DNA of 64,000 nt from Pirellula sp. SH-Sr6A. Its GTDB lineage: Bacteria > Planctomycetota > Planctomycetia > Pirellulales > Pirellulaceae. The stretch is taken from the NCBI RefSeq assembly GCF_001610875.1, contig NZ_CP011272.1:5189988-5253987 (forward strand), given 5' to 3'. The notes under the pieces were generated by a model, which saw nothing but the letters and a program-made list of their open reading frames with translations, made no database searches and was not told the DNA's origin. The position numbers and the translations under genes are program-made. Below are positions 9,922 through 16,955 of this stretch, one piece after another (position 1 is the stretch's first letter; the number at the start of each line of letters is the position of its first letter).

Positions 9922-10550
9922 TCCAGTCCTCGGGTTTTCCCACACAGTACATACCCTTGGTGGAATCTGCTGGCGGGCTCATCTTCGACTGCGATGGAAC
10001 GCTCGTAGACTCCATGCCCCTCCATTTTTTGGCTTGGCATCAGACCATGCTCCGTTACGGACTACGACTACCTGAAGATCGTTTTTATGCGCTGGGGGGA
10101 ATGCCGAGCCATCGCATCATTGAGATGCTAGCCGCAGAGCAATCGGTCGAAGTGGATGCCCAGCACGCAGCCATCGAAAAAGAACAAGCCTTCTTGGAGC
10201 GGTTGCATCTGCTCGAGCCAATCGATTCGGTGTTGGAGATTGCTCGGGCGCATCGAGGTGTTAAGCCTATATCGGTTGCCAGCGGTGGTTTCCGGAAAAT
10301 CATTACAAGGCAGTTAGAGATCATTGAGTGTCTCGACTGGTTCGATGCGATCGTCACGGCTGAAGACACTTCGCGGCACAAGCCTGAGCCCGATGTCTTT
10401 CTCGAGGCCGCTCGTCGTATGGGGGTTGCGCCGGAGAAATGCTTGGTCTTCGAAGATGCCGATCTAGGTGTCGAGGCCGCGCGCCGCGCCGGGATGCCCT
10501 GCATCGATATACGATCGTTTTACACCGCCAAGAGAATCCCGGTCGCGTAG
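9918..10550 (+). CDS. HAD-superfamily phosphatase (beta-phosphoglucomutase-like)
   Basis: About 210 residues from ATG 9918, which overlaps the preceding stop by 4 bp. HAD motif I is [12 protein letters not shown] (nucleophile Asp and acid/base Asp); motif II is ISVASGG; the Lys of motif III is in RHKPEPDVF; motif IV is [12 protein letters not shown]. The alpha-helical cap with [10 protein letters not shown] resembles the subfamily containing beta-phosphoglucomutase and small sugar-phosphate phosphatases. It sits between the sigma54 activator and an RND exporter, with 5 bp to the exporter start, so the three genes form one transcription unit. The exact substrate cannot be assigned. Confidence 0.9.
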   Translation: MIQSSGFPTQYIPLVESAGGLIFDCDGTLVDSMPLHFLAWHQTMLRYGLRLPEDRFYALGGMPSHRIIEMLAAEQSVEVDAQHAAIEKEQAFLERLHLLEPIDSVLEIARAHRGVKPISVASGGFRKIITRQLEIIECLDWFDAIVTAEDTSRHKPEPDVFLEAARRMGVAPEKCLVFEDADLGVEAARRAGMPCIDIRSFYTAKRIPVA

Positions 10551-10555
10551 CTGAT

Positions 10556-12856
10556 ATGATCCAGTTCCGGTGGTTGGGACTCTGTATCGCGGCCATCGCA
10601 TTTATGGTGGCCCTACCCGCGTCGAGCCAGCTTCGATTGGATCGGTCGCTGGAGAAAATGTTTCCGGATGACGCGCCGACGCGCATTGCCTTTGAAAGTC
10701 TCGAACAAATCTTTGGCGTCTCCGAGTTGATCGTGTTTGCTTACCGCGATCCTGATCTTTGGGCCGAAGATAGAAGCGGATTGGAACGGCTGCAACGCAT
10801 TCGAAAGCGCATTGAATCCATACCCGGAATCGATTCGGCGCTCGACCTTTCTAAATTGGATGGAATGCTCTCAAGTCTTCAACCTAGCCCTTCAGGGTTC
10901 TTGGGTGCACTAGGGGGTGCGAAGACCAGCAAGCGTCCATTGCTGGATGAAGAGAATGAGATTGCAAAGGATCTGAAAAAGCTCTTTGAAGGCCAAACGC
11001 ATGCCGCCGATTCCGATCTGGTTGCCGTCGCTTGCATTCTGAAGGAAAACAGTTTGCCAGAGGGGTATCGCGATGTTCTCGCGGAGCTCCGGTCCGTGGA
11101 TTTGGAATCGTCTCAGCGGCCGCTGTTGGTGGGGCAGCGCGTAATGCTTGAGGAGGGTTTTGATGCGATCGAGGAGGATGGGAGGAGATTGAGCTTTTAC
11201 GTCGGCGGTGCATTGGTCGTTCTTCTGACCGTCGGCATTCGATCGTTGCGATGGGCACTCATCACGATTGTGGTGGTGCAATGGTCGTTGGTGGTCACTC
11301 GAGCCTTGCTGGTTCTCTTCGATTGGGAATTGACCATGGTCTCGTCGATGTTGGCGTCGATCGTGACGGTGATCGCGGTGGCGACCGCTATGCATTGGAT
11401 GTTGGCCTACCAAAGATTGTGCCGACTAGGAGCGAGCCCCGAAGAAGCATTGCAGAGTTCCTTTTATTCGCTTCGAGGTCCGATCGCTTGGGCGTGCATC
11501 ACCGATGCGATTGGTTTTGCATCGCTGACATTTTCCAACGTTGGGCCGGTGCAAGATTACGGTTGGATGATGGCCCTGGCATCTTTGGTCGTCTTAGCCG
11601 GTATCGTTCTATGTATTCCCGGGTTGGCATTGATCCCGCTTCTACCTGATCGTTTGCAAGAACGCGTATACCTTTCACCCGCCATGCAAGGCTTGCCCTG
11701 GCTCGAAGAGGATTGGCTCAAACCGGTTTTATTGCAGGTCCAAAGTTGGGTCTGTCGATTCCCCCACTTCCTGATGATTGGATCCTCGGTTATCACGGTT
11801 TTGGCATTGATCGGAAGTTTGCGAATCCAGGTCGAAACGGATTTCATTAAAAACTTTCGGAGGGATGCACCGATCGCGATCGCTTACCGGGCTGTCGAAA
11901 ACGAATTGGGTGGGGCGGGGGTTTGGGATGTGATCGTTCCGATTCCTAAGCCTGCGCGGGAGGAGGATTTGCAAGCCATCCGCGAGCTTGAAAGGGAACT
12001 TCGCTCGATCGCGATCGAGTCAGAGGATGGACCGCTTCGATTGACCAGCGCCATGAGTTTGGTCGATGCAGACGACATTGTCAGCCGAAACGCTTGGTTG
12101 AGCCCCATTGGGTTTGAAGGCCGATTGATTGGGATGCGGCCCGCCATGGGTAGCTTCTTTGACAGCCTGCTTGCCGAATCGAGTGGCGAAATGGATGGCG
12201 CTAACCGTTTTCTCAGGATCATGCTCCGTGCGAGAGAGCAGACCGACGCTATGGGGAAAGAGAAATTGATTGAAGCGGTTCGATCAGCAATCGATACTTT
12301 TCCATCGCGAACTGGGGTGCAACCCTTCGTTTCTGGCTACTACGTTCTCCTGGCAGAACTTGTTAGAAGTGTGGTGTCTGATCAGTGGATTTGCTTTGCA
12401 ATTGCATCCGTCGGGATCTGGTTGGCAATCGCTTTGGCCATGCGCAGCCTCGTTTATGCGACCGTTGCCTTGATCCCCAACGCGATCCCTAGCCTTTGTA
12501 TTCTCGGATGGTTTGGATGGACAGGGACGCAAGTCAATTTAGGGGCAGCGATGATTGCGGCGGTGTCGATGGGATTGAGCGTCGATTCATCCATTCATTA
12601 TCTGACCCGTTTCCATCGGGAAAGAAAGAAGCTCGAGAGCTTCGACGAGGCTTTGCAAGCGGCTCAGTCGGAAATCGGACTATCGGTCTTTTTCTCGACC
12701 TTCGCATTGATGATGGGGTTTGGAGCACTAGCGATGAGCGACTTTTTGCCGACCGTTGTATTCGGAACGACGGCGGCATGCACGATGTTAGGAGGGATGA
12801 TTGGCAATCTAGTCTTATTGCCAGCCCTGTTGCAATCCGTCCGCAAGATCTTGTGA
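10556..12856 (+). CDS. RND/MMPL-family exporter
   Basis: About 766 residues from ATG 10556, chosen because the longer frame overlaps the HAD gene. The layout is the two-fold RND plan: one N-terminal helix, a soluble loop (EKMFPDDAPTRIAFESLEQIF), five or six helices (FYVGGALVVLLTVGI ... ATAMHWMLAYQRL), then a repeat beginning LMIGSSVITVLALIGSLRIQVETDF, a second loop, and a final helix bundle ending GMIGNLVLLPALLQ. MMPL-type proteins export lipids or hydrophobic molecules using the proton gradient. Conserved polar residues occur in the helices (SVDSSIHYLTRFH). Cargo is unknown. The gene is coupled to the HAD phosphatase. Confidence 0.88.
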   Translation: MIQFRWLGLCIAAIAFMVALPASSQLRLDRSLEKMFPDDAPTRIAFESLEQIFGVSELIVFAYRDPDLWAEDRSGLERLQRIRKRIESIPGIDSALDLSKLDGMLSSLQPSPSGFLGALGGAKTSKRPLLDEENEIAKDLKKLFEGQTHAADSDLVAVACILKENSLPEGYRDVLAELRSVDLESSQRPLLVGQRVMLEEGFDAIEEDGRRLSFYVGGALVVLLTVGIRSLRWALITIVVVQWSLVVTRALLVLFDWELTMVSSMLASIVTVIAVATAMHWMLAYQRLCRLGASPEEALQSSFYSLRGPIAWACITDAIGFASLTFSNVGPVQDYGWMMALASLVVLAGIVLCIPGLALIPLLPDRLQERVYLSPAMQGLPWLEEDWLKPVLLQVQSWVCRFPHFLMIGSSVITVLALIGSLRIQVETDFIKNFRRDAPIAIAYRAVENELGGAGVWDVIVPIPKPAREEDLQAIRELERELRSIAIESEDGPLRLTSAMSLVDADDIVSRNAWLSPIGFEGRLIGMRPAMGSFFDSLLAESSGEMDGANRFLRIMLRAREQTDAMGKEKLIEAVRSAIDTFPSRTGVQPFVSGYYVLLAELVRSVVSDQWICFAIASVGIWLAIALAMRSLVYATVALIPNAIPSLCILGWFGWTGTQVNLGAAMIAAVSMGLSVDSSIHYLTRFHRERKKLESFDEALQAAQSEIGLSVFFSTFALMMGFGALAMSDFLPTVVFGTTAACTMLGGMIGNLVLLPALLQSVRKIL

Positions 12857-12873
12857 TACAGTACAAGCGAAGA

Positions 12874-12900
12874 TGTGCGACCGTCGGGAACGATCGCACA
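12874..12900 (+). promoter_or_regulatory. Hairpin between exporter and CYTH genes
   Basis: TGTGCGA and TCGCACA form a 7-bp stem, extended by CGT/ACG after one mismatch. No T run follows, so it is not a standard terminator. It covers an upstream ATG (12873), which is one reason to prefer the later GTG start for the CYTH gene. It may shape expression of the downstream gene; this is inference only. Confidence 0.45.
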
Positions 12901-12944
12901 CGTTCCAGTTTGAACCTGTTTCGATATGCAAGTCTGAGGAAGCT

Positions 12945-13514
12945 GTGGGAAGAGAACCGCTGGAAGCGGAATGCAAGTTTCGCGTGGAGAATGCAGCCCA
13001 TCTAGAGGCCAAACTGCTTGGTGTCCACGCAAAATTCGTGGGAAGGGAGCATCACTGCGATACCTATCTGCGGCATCCAGCACGCGACTTTCGCACGACC
13101 GACGAGGCGCTTCGGATTCGAGAAATCGACGGGCGGCCTCACGTCACGTACAAAGGCCCGCGTCAACCGGGTCCGATCAAGATTCGACCGGAGATCGAGC
13201 TCCCATTGGTACCTGATACTTCGACCGAATGGTTTCAAATCTGGGAATGTCTTGGATTTCAAATCGCTGCCAAGGTAGAGAAACATCGAGACATATACCA
13301 GGTTGAACAGGAAGGTCGATTGCTAACCGTTACGATCGATCGCGTGGATAATCTTGGGGTCTTTGCCGAAATCGAACGAGTCGTAGGAAGCAGCGAGGAG
13401 GCTGAGATGGCTCAACGCGACATCCTTGCGTTGGCTGAACTTCTAGGTCTGCACGGGGTCGAGCGACGTAGTTACCTTGGTCTCCTCCTCGAGAAATCGA
13501 CCGACGAAGCCTAA
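12945..13514 (+). CDS. CYTH-domain protein (class IV adenylate cyclase / triphosphatase-like)
   Basis: About 190 residues. The GTG at 12945 has TGAGGA six bases upstream and puts the signature ExExK motif (EAECKF) near the N-terminus as usual, so it is preferred to ATG 12873. Downstream are acidic and basic strands typical of the CYTH tunnel: LRIREIDGRPHVTYKGPR, RPEIELPL, KVEKHRDIYQV, VTIDRVDNLGVFAEIER. CYTH proteins bind triphosphates and divalent metal inside a beta tunnel; members include CyaB-type adenylate cyclases and thiamine or inorganic triphosphatases. Sequence alone does not separate these activities. It follows the exporter by about 90 bp. Confidence 0.87.
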   Translation: MGREPLEAECKFRVENAAHLEAKLLGVHAKFVGREHHCDTYLRHPARDFRTTDEALRIREIDGRPHVTYKGPRQPGPIKIRPEIELPLVPDTSTEWFQIWECLGFQIAAKVEKHRDIYQVEQEGRLLTVTIDRVDNLGVFAEIERVVGSSEEAEMAQRDILALAELLGLHGVERRSYLGLLLEKSTDEA

Positions 13515-13520
13515 CCCCCG

Positions 13521-14160
13521 TTTCGTCTTCACTTAGCGTCTTAACGCCTTTGCGAGAAACTTGGAGCATGAAGAAGTGGCGCGCCAAGGCGCAACGCTCG
13601 CAGAGGGAAAACGAAGCGTGTTAGATGGTTCTGTCTGTATACTTTCGCTTGTCGATTAGCTTATAAACGACCAACCAACAACAGGTGTTCCATTTCGTCT
13701 TCACTTAGCGTCTTGGCGCCTTTGCGAGAAAATTGGAGCATGAAGAAGTGGCGCGCCAAGGCGCAACGCTCGCAGAGGGAAAACGAAGCGTGTTAGATGG
13801 TTCTGTCTGTATACTTTCGCTTGTCGATTAGCTTATAAACGACCAACCAACAACAGGTGTTCCATTTCGTCTTCACTTAGCGTCTTGGCGCCTTTGCGAG
13901 AAAATTGGATGCGTGGAGAGGTGGCGCGCCAAGGCGCAAAGCTCGCAGAGGGAATTCAGGGATAGATGTGAGAGGATAAGGGAGGATGACGGGTTGTGAT
14001 AAGAGATACGATGGCAGTTCGTAACGAACTTTCTAGCCGCTTCACCCGGCTCTCATTACCCCAAACTTGTCTTGCCTTAGCGTCTTGGCGCCTTGGCGAG
14101 AATCTTGGAGCTTGAATCAGTTACGCCTTGGCGAGGAACTCTCTCCAGTCGAGTTTCGTC
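13521..14160. repeat. GC-rich palindromic repeat array, locus 1 (172-bp period)
   Basis: The phrase TTTCGTCTTCACTTAGCGTC begins at 13521, 13693 and 13865, giving two full 172-bp units, a partial third and a degenerate copy near 14070. Each unit carries arms CTTAGCGTCTTGGCGCC(TTTGCGAGAAA) and GTGGCGCGCCAAGGCGC...GCAGAGGGAAA, which are partly complementary. The same arms recur in the same orientation at 27.2-28.3 kb and inverted at 63.4-64.0 kb, with different spacer sequence. No convincing gene lies here. The last part (14041-14160) separates the array from the sulfatase stop. Confidence 0.9.
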
Positions 14161-14164
14161 GTCA

Positions 14165-15688
14165 TTAGGGATTGGTAAGGTCTGGTGCCCAGAGCCCGGG
14201 TTTGAGCGAGGGAGTTTCTCCAGATGGCGGATAGGTCGTTTTCACGGCCGCTTGAAGTTGTTTTGAGAGTTCATCTCGGATCGAGGCGAAATCCGATTCG
14301 TTCGCAAGATTTCGGATTTCATGCGGGTCCTTGTCATGATCATAGAGTTCGCGGCCCCGTTCTCCCTCGGCCCATTCGGTGTACCGATATCGATCCGTAC
14401 GCAGGCTGTATCCAAAGAATCGCTTTCCATCAGCACCGACGTTCGTCGTCACCGCCGCGGCTGCTTGCCCGCCACCCCGCATGACTTGCGTTAAAGCCCA
14501 GCCACGTCCTTTCGTTTCCGGGGCATTCAAAATAGGAACGAGACTCTCGCCTTGCAACGCGTCTTGCGTCGGGACTTGGCATAGTTCCGCAAGTGTCGGA
14601 TAGAGATCGACGTGCGAGACGGGCGTCTTCGCAACTTGTCCTGCTTGCTTTGAGTTGGGAGTCACGATCAAAAGGGGGACCCGTGCGCTCTCTTCGAATA
14701 GACTCATTTTCTGCCACAGCCCATGCTCGCCCATGTGGTATCCGTGGTCGCTTGTAAAGACGATGATGGTGTTCTCGGATAGTTTCAATCGGTCCAGGGT
14801 ATCGACGACTCGGCCTACTTGGGAATCCATGAAACTGATGCTGGCCAAGTAGGCTTGCCGAGCTTCTTGGCGAAGTTCATCCGTCAACTTGTCTTGCTCC
14901 CGTTTATAGCTCCCCAAGCCGGGTGCTGGGATATCTTTTTGATCTTCGTCGATCCCTTGAACGACCGGCATCGATTCTCGGGGGTATTTGGAAAAGTACG
15001 TTTTGGGAGCAACGTAAGGCGTGTGGGGGCGAAAGAATCCGAGGGCCAGAAAGAAGGGCCGATCATTTTGTTTGGAACAACGTTCCAACACCCATTCCGC
15101 ATCCGAAGCCATCAATCCATCGGTATGTTTGGCATCTGGTTCAGGGGAAGCAAACCAGCTCAGCGTACCGCCGAATTGTCCGGGAGTCAGAGAATAGATC
15201 TGCGGTTCTTCTACCAACCGATCGACGCCGGCAGGGTTGATTTCCATTTCCCAGCTACCGGGATCATCATGCCCGTTGGTTCCGATCGAGCGAGGAACGT
15301 TGTAGTGATATAGCTTTCCGATGCGCGTTACAAAGTAGCCCGCATTGCGAAACGCTTGCGGGAGACTTCGGTGCGTCGGAATGGTTTGACGAAATATCTG
15401 GGCATTGGCGAGAATTCCGGTCGAGTTCGGGTAGAGGCCGGTAAGCATCGAGTTACGACTTGGACCGCATAAGGGGAACGTGCAATACGCCCGATCAAAT
15501 CGCACACCCCGAGCTGCCAACCGATCGATATTCGGTGTTTTGGCCAGAGGATCCCCGTAGCATCCGAGCATGTTGTTCAAGTCGTCGGAGATGATAAAGA
15601 GGACATTGGGGCGGCTGTCTGCAGCAGGAGCGATAGGGCAGCAGACTAGCAAAAGCAGCATCCCTAGGGAGAGGGGAAGTCGATGCAT
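14165..15688 (-). CDS. Exported sulfatase (iduronate-2-sulfatase type)
   Basis: A 507-residue protein with a signal peptide (MLLLLVCCPIAPAADS). The alkaline-phosphatase-like sulfatase core is clear: RPNVLFIISDDLNNMLGCYG supplies metal ligands, and LCGPSRNSMLTG holds C74-x-P-S-R, the site converted to formylglycine. Other landmarks are KLYHYNVP, FFLALGFFRPHTPY, FTSDHGYHMGEHGLWQK and a C-terminal ELYDHDKDPHEIRNLA. The sequence resembles iduronate-2-sulfatase-like enzymes that planctomycetes use on sulfated polysaccharides. A formylglycine-generating enzyme must be encoded elsewhere. It lies between a repeat array and the mobile island, with no operon partner visible. Confidence 0.95.
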   Translation of the reverse strand: MHRLPLSLGMLLLLVCCPIAPAADSRPNVLFIISDDLNNMLGCYGDPLAKTPNIDRLAARGVRFDRAYCTFPLCGPSRNSMLTGLYPNSTGILANAQIFRQTIPTHRSLPQAFRNAGYFVTRIGKLYHYNVPRSIGTNGHDDPGSWEMEINPAGVDRLVEEPQIYSLTPGQFGGTLSWFASPEPDAKHTDGLMASDAEWVLERCSKQNDRPFFLALGFFRPHTPYVAPKTYFSKYPRESMPVVQGIDEDQKDIPAPGLGSYKREQDKLTDELRQEARQAYLASISFMDSQVGRVVDTLDRLKLSENTIIVFTSDHGYHMGEHGLWQKMSLFEESARVPLLIVTPNSKQAGQVAKTPVSHVDLYPTLAELCQVPTQDALQGESLVPILNAPETKGRGWALTQVMRGGGQAAAAVTTNVGADGKRFFGYSLRTDRYRYTEWAEGERGRELYDHDKDPHEIRNLANESDFASIRDELSKQLQAAVKTTYPPSGETPSLKPGLWAPDLTNP

Positions 15689-15927
15689 GGCAAATGGAAC
15701 CTCTGAACGAGCTTGCGCGAAACGTCACTTTCCGGACGATCCGTATGATACTGGGAAGCGCAGGTCTTGGGGCAACAGGCCATTGTGGTATTCTGGAGGT
15801 TACGAGCCATTTTGAAAATGCGAAAGTAAGACGCGTCAGAACGTGAAAAGGAGGCGGCCATCCTTGACGCTTACTTGAATGCGCTCGGAATGCTTCTGCT
15901 TTTCGAACAGGCTGAATAGCAGGGGCT

Positions 15928-16362
15928 ATGCCATTAGGTGTCTATGAGCGCATTAGGCGAAATCCGCTCAACCGGTTTATGGCCAAGGTCGAAAAGGCAG
16001 AATCAGGCGGCTGGGAATGGCGTAGCTGCCGCATGCATGACGGCAACGGGCGGTTCTGGAACGGCTCGAGGGACTCGCACTAGCATCGCTGGTCTTACAA
16101 TCGCCACATCGGGCCGATCCCGGTTGGGCTGGTCATTTTTGACCTTTGCCGCAACCTGTCCTGCGAAAGTCCGGTGCACCTAGAATGCGTTTCGATGAAG
16201 ACTAACACCGATCGTGGTGTTCTTTATCTTGTGCTCGCAGCGAAGGCCGCGGTTAAAACACACCGCAAGCGAGGTCATTAACTCTCCGGTGATAATCTGC
16301 GGATCGATGCGAGGGGAATCGAGGCTGTAAAGCCTGCCAAAGCGAAAATTGGAAAGAATTGA
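15928..16362 (+). pseudogene. Decayed HNH endonuclease of mobile-element type
   Basis: Reading from ATG 15928 through two in-frame stops (TAG 16081, TAA 16279) to TGA 16362 gives 144 codons that track a phage/mobile HNH endonuclease. The N-terminus is NPLNRFMAKVEKAESGGWEW, then DGNGRFWNGS, HRWSYNRHIGPIPVGLVI, CRNLSCESPVHLE, and the tail KTHRKRGH(stop)LSGDNLRI. Members of this group normally read IDHLCRN; here the equivalent is IFDLCRN, so the catalytic Asp-His step is lost. Two nonsense changes plus the active-site loss show it is dead. It marks the left part of the mobile island. Confidence 0.8.
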
Positions 16363-16757
16363 AAAGGATGAATAGATAGCGAGCAAATCAGTTGCAGCGA
16401 ATCAGGCGGGCCAACGGAGTGACCTAACTGTCGCGTATGAATCAAACAACCGCCGTGCAGAGGTGAATGGTGTGGAGGTGTAGTTCTTCCGCATGTCCGA
16501 CAAGCGGCGGAGCAAAGCCGGTTTTTGGTTCGACGTGTGCGAGGATGCCTGCGATGCGAAACGGCTGGCACAGCGGTGGGCATTCAGCGGAAAACTGGGG
16601 AAGCTGGTTATTTGATAGCCGGGAACGTTCTTGCACTACTGGTATTTAAGTTTGGCGGCGGGTACTCTTTTGGCTTGTATTGACACCCTCATATTAGCCA
16701 GTCCGCGAGGAGGCCCCCGTTCCGGCCACTGCGGGCCGCGATTTACCAGAGCCGCGC
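16363..16757. other. Stretch without a recognisable gene
   Basis: Short open frames exist on both strands (for example 16467-16649 and 16442-16636), but none has a family pattern, a ribosome-binding site or conserved composition. It probably contains the promoter for the SMC gene pair (TTGACA occurs at 16679-16684) and decayed mobile-element sequence. Confidence 0.5.
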
Positions 16758-16955
16758 ATGTCTACCGAACCCGCAGACCCGAAGAGTTTCGTGTCGAATT
16801 GGATGGAGAAGGCAAAGAGCGAAGCCTCGCTCAATCAAGATATGATTGCTCTGCTTGAGAGCCATGAGAAAAGCGGCACTTCCAACGACGATGCGATTTT
16901 CAGGGCGTTGCTCAAGGATCTTTTGAAGAAGGAGGTGCCAAGTGACGTTCATTAA
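16758..16955 (+). CDS. 65-aa acidic/helical protein preceding the SMC-HEPN gene
   Basis: A small protein of unrecognised family. It is strongly helical in appearance, with charged heptad-like segments (FVSNWMEKAKSEASLNQ, DDAIFRALLKDLLKKEV) and no Cys, signal or membrane segment. The next gene starts inside its last codons, with an overlap of 14 bp, and that gene's AAGGAGGTG ribosome-binding site lies within this reading frame. The two are therefore almost certainly co-translated. Size and position suggest a regulator, antitoxin or assembly partner of the ATPase (inference). No homologue was recalled. Confidence 0.7.
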   Translation: MSTEPADPKSFVSNWMEKAKSEASLNQDMIALLESHEKSGTSNDDAIFRALLKDLLKKEVPSDVH

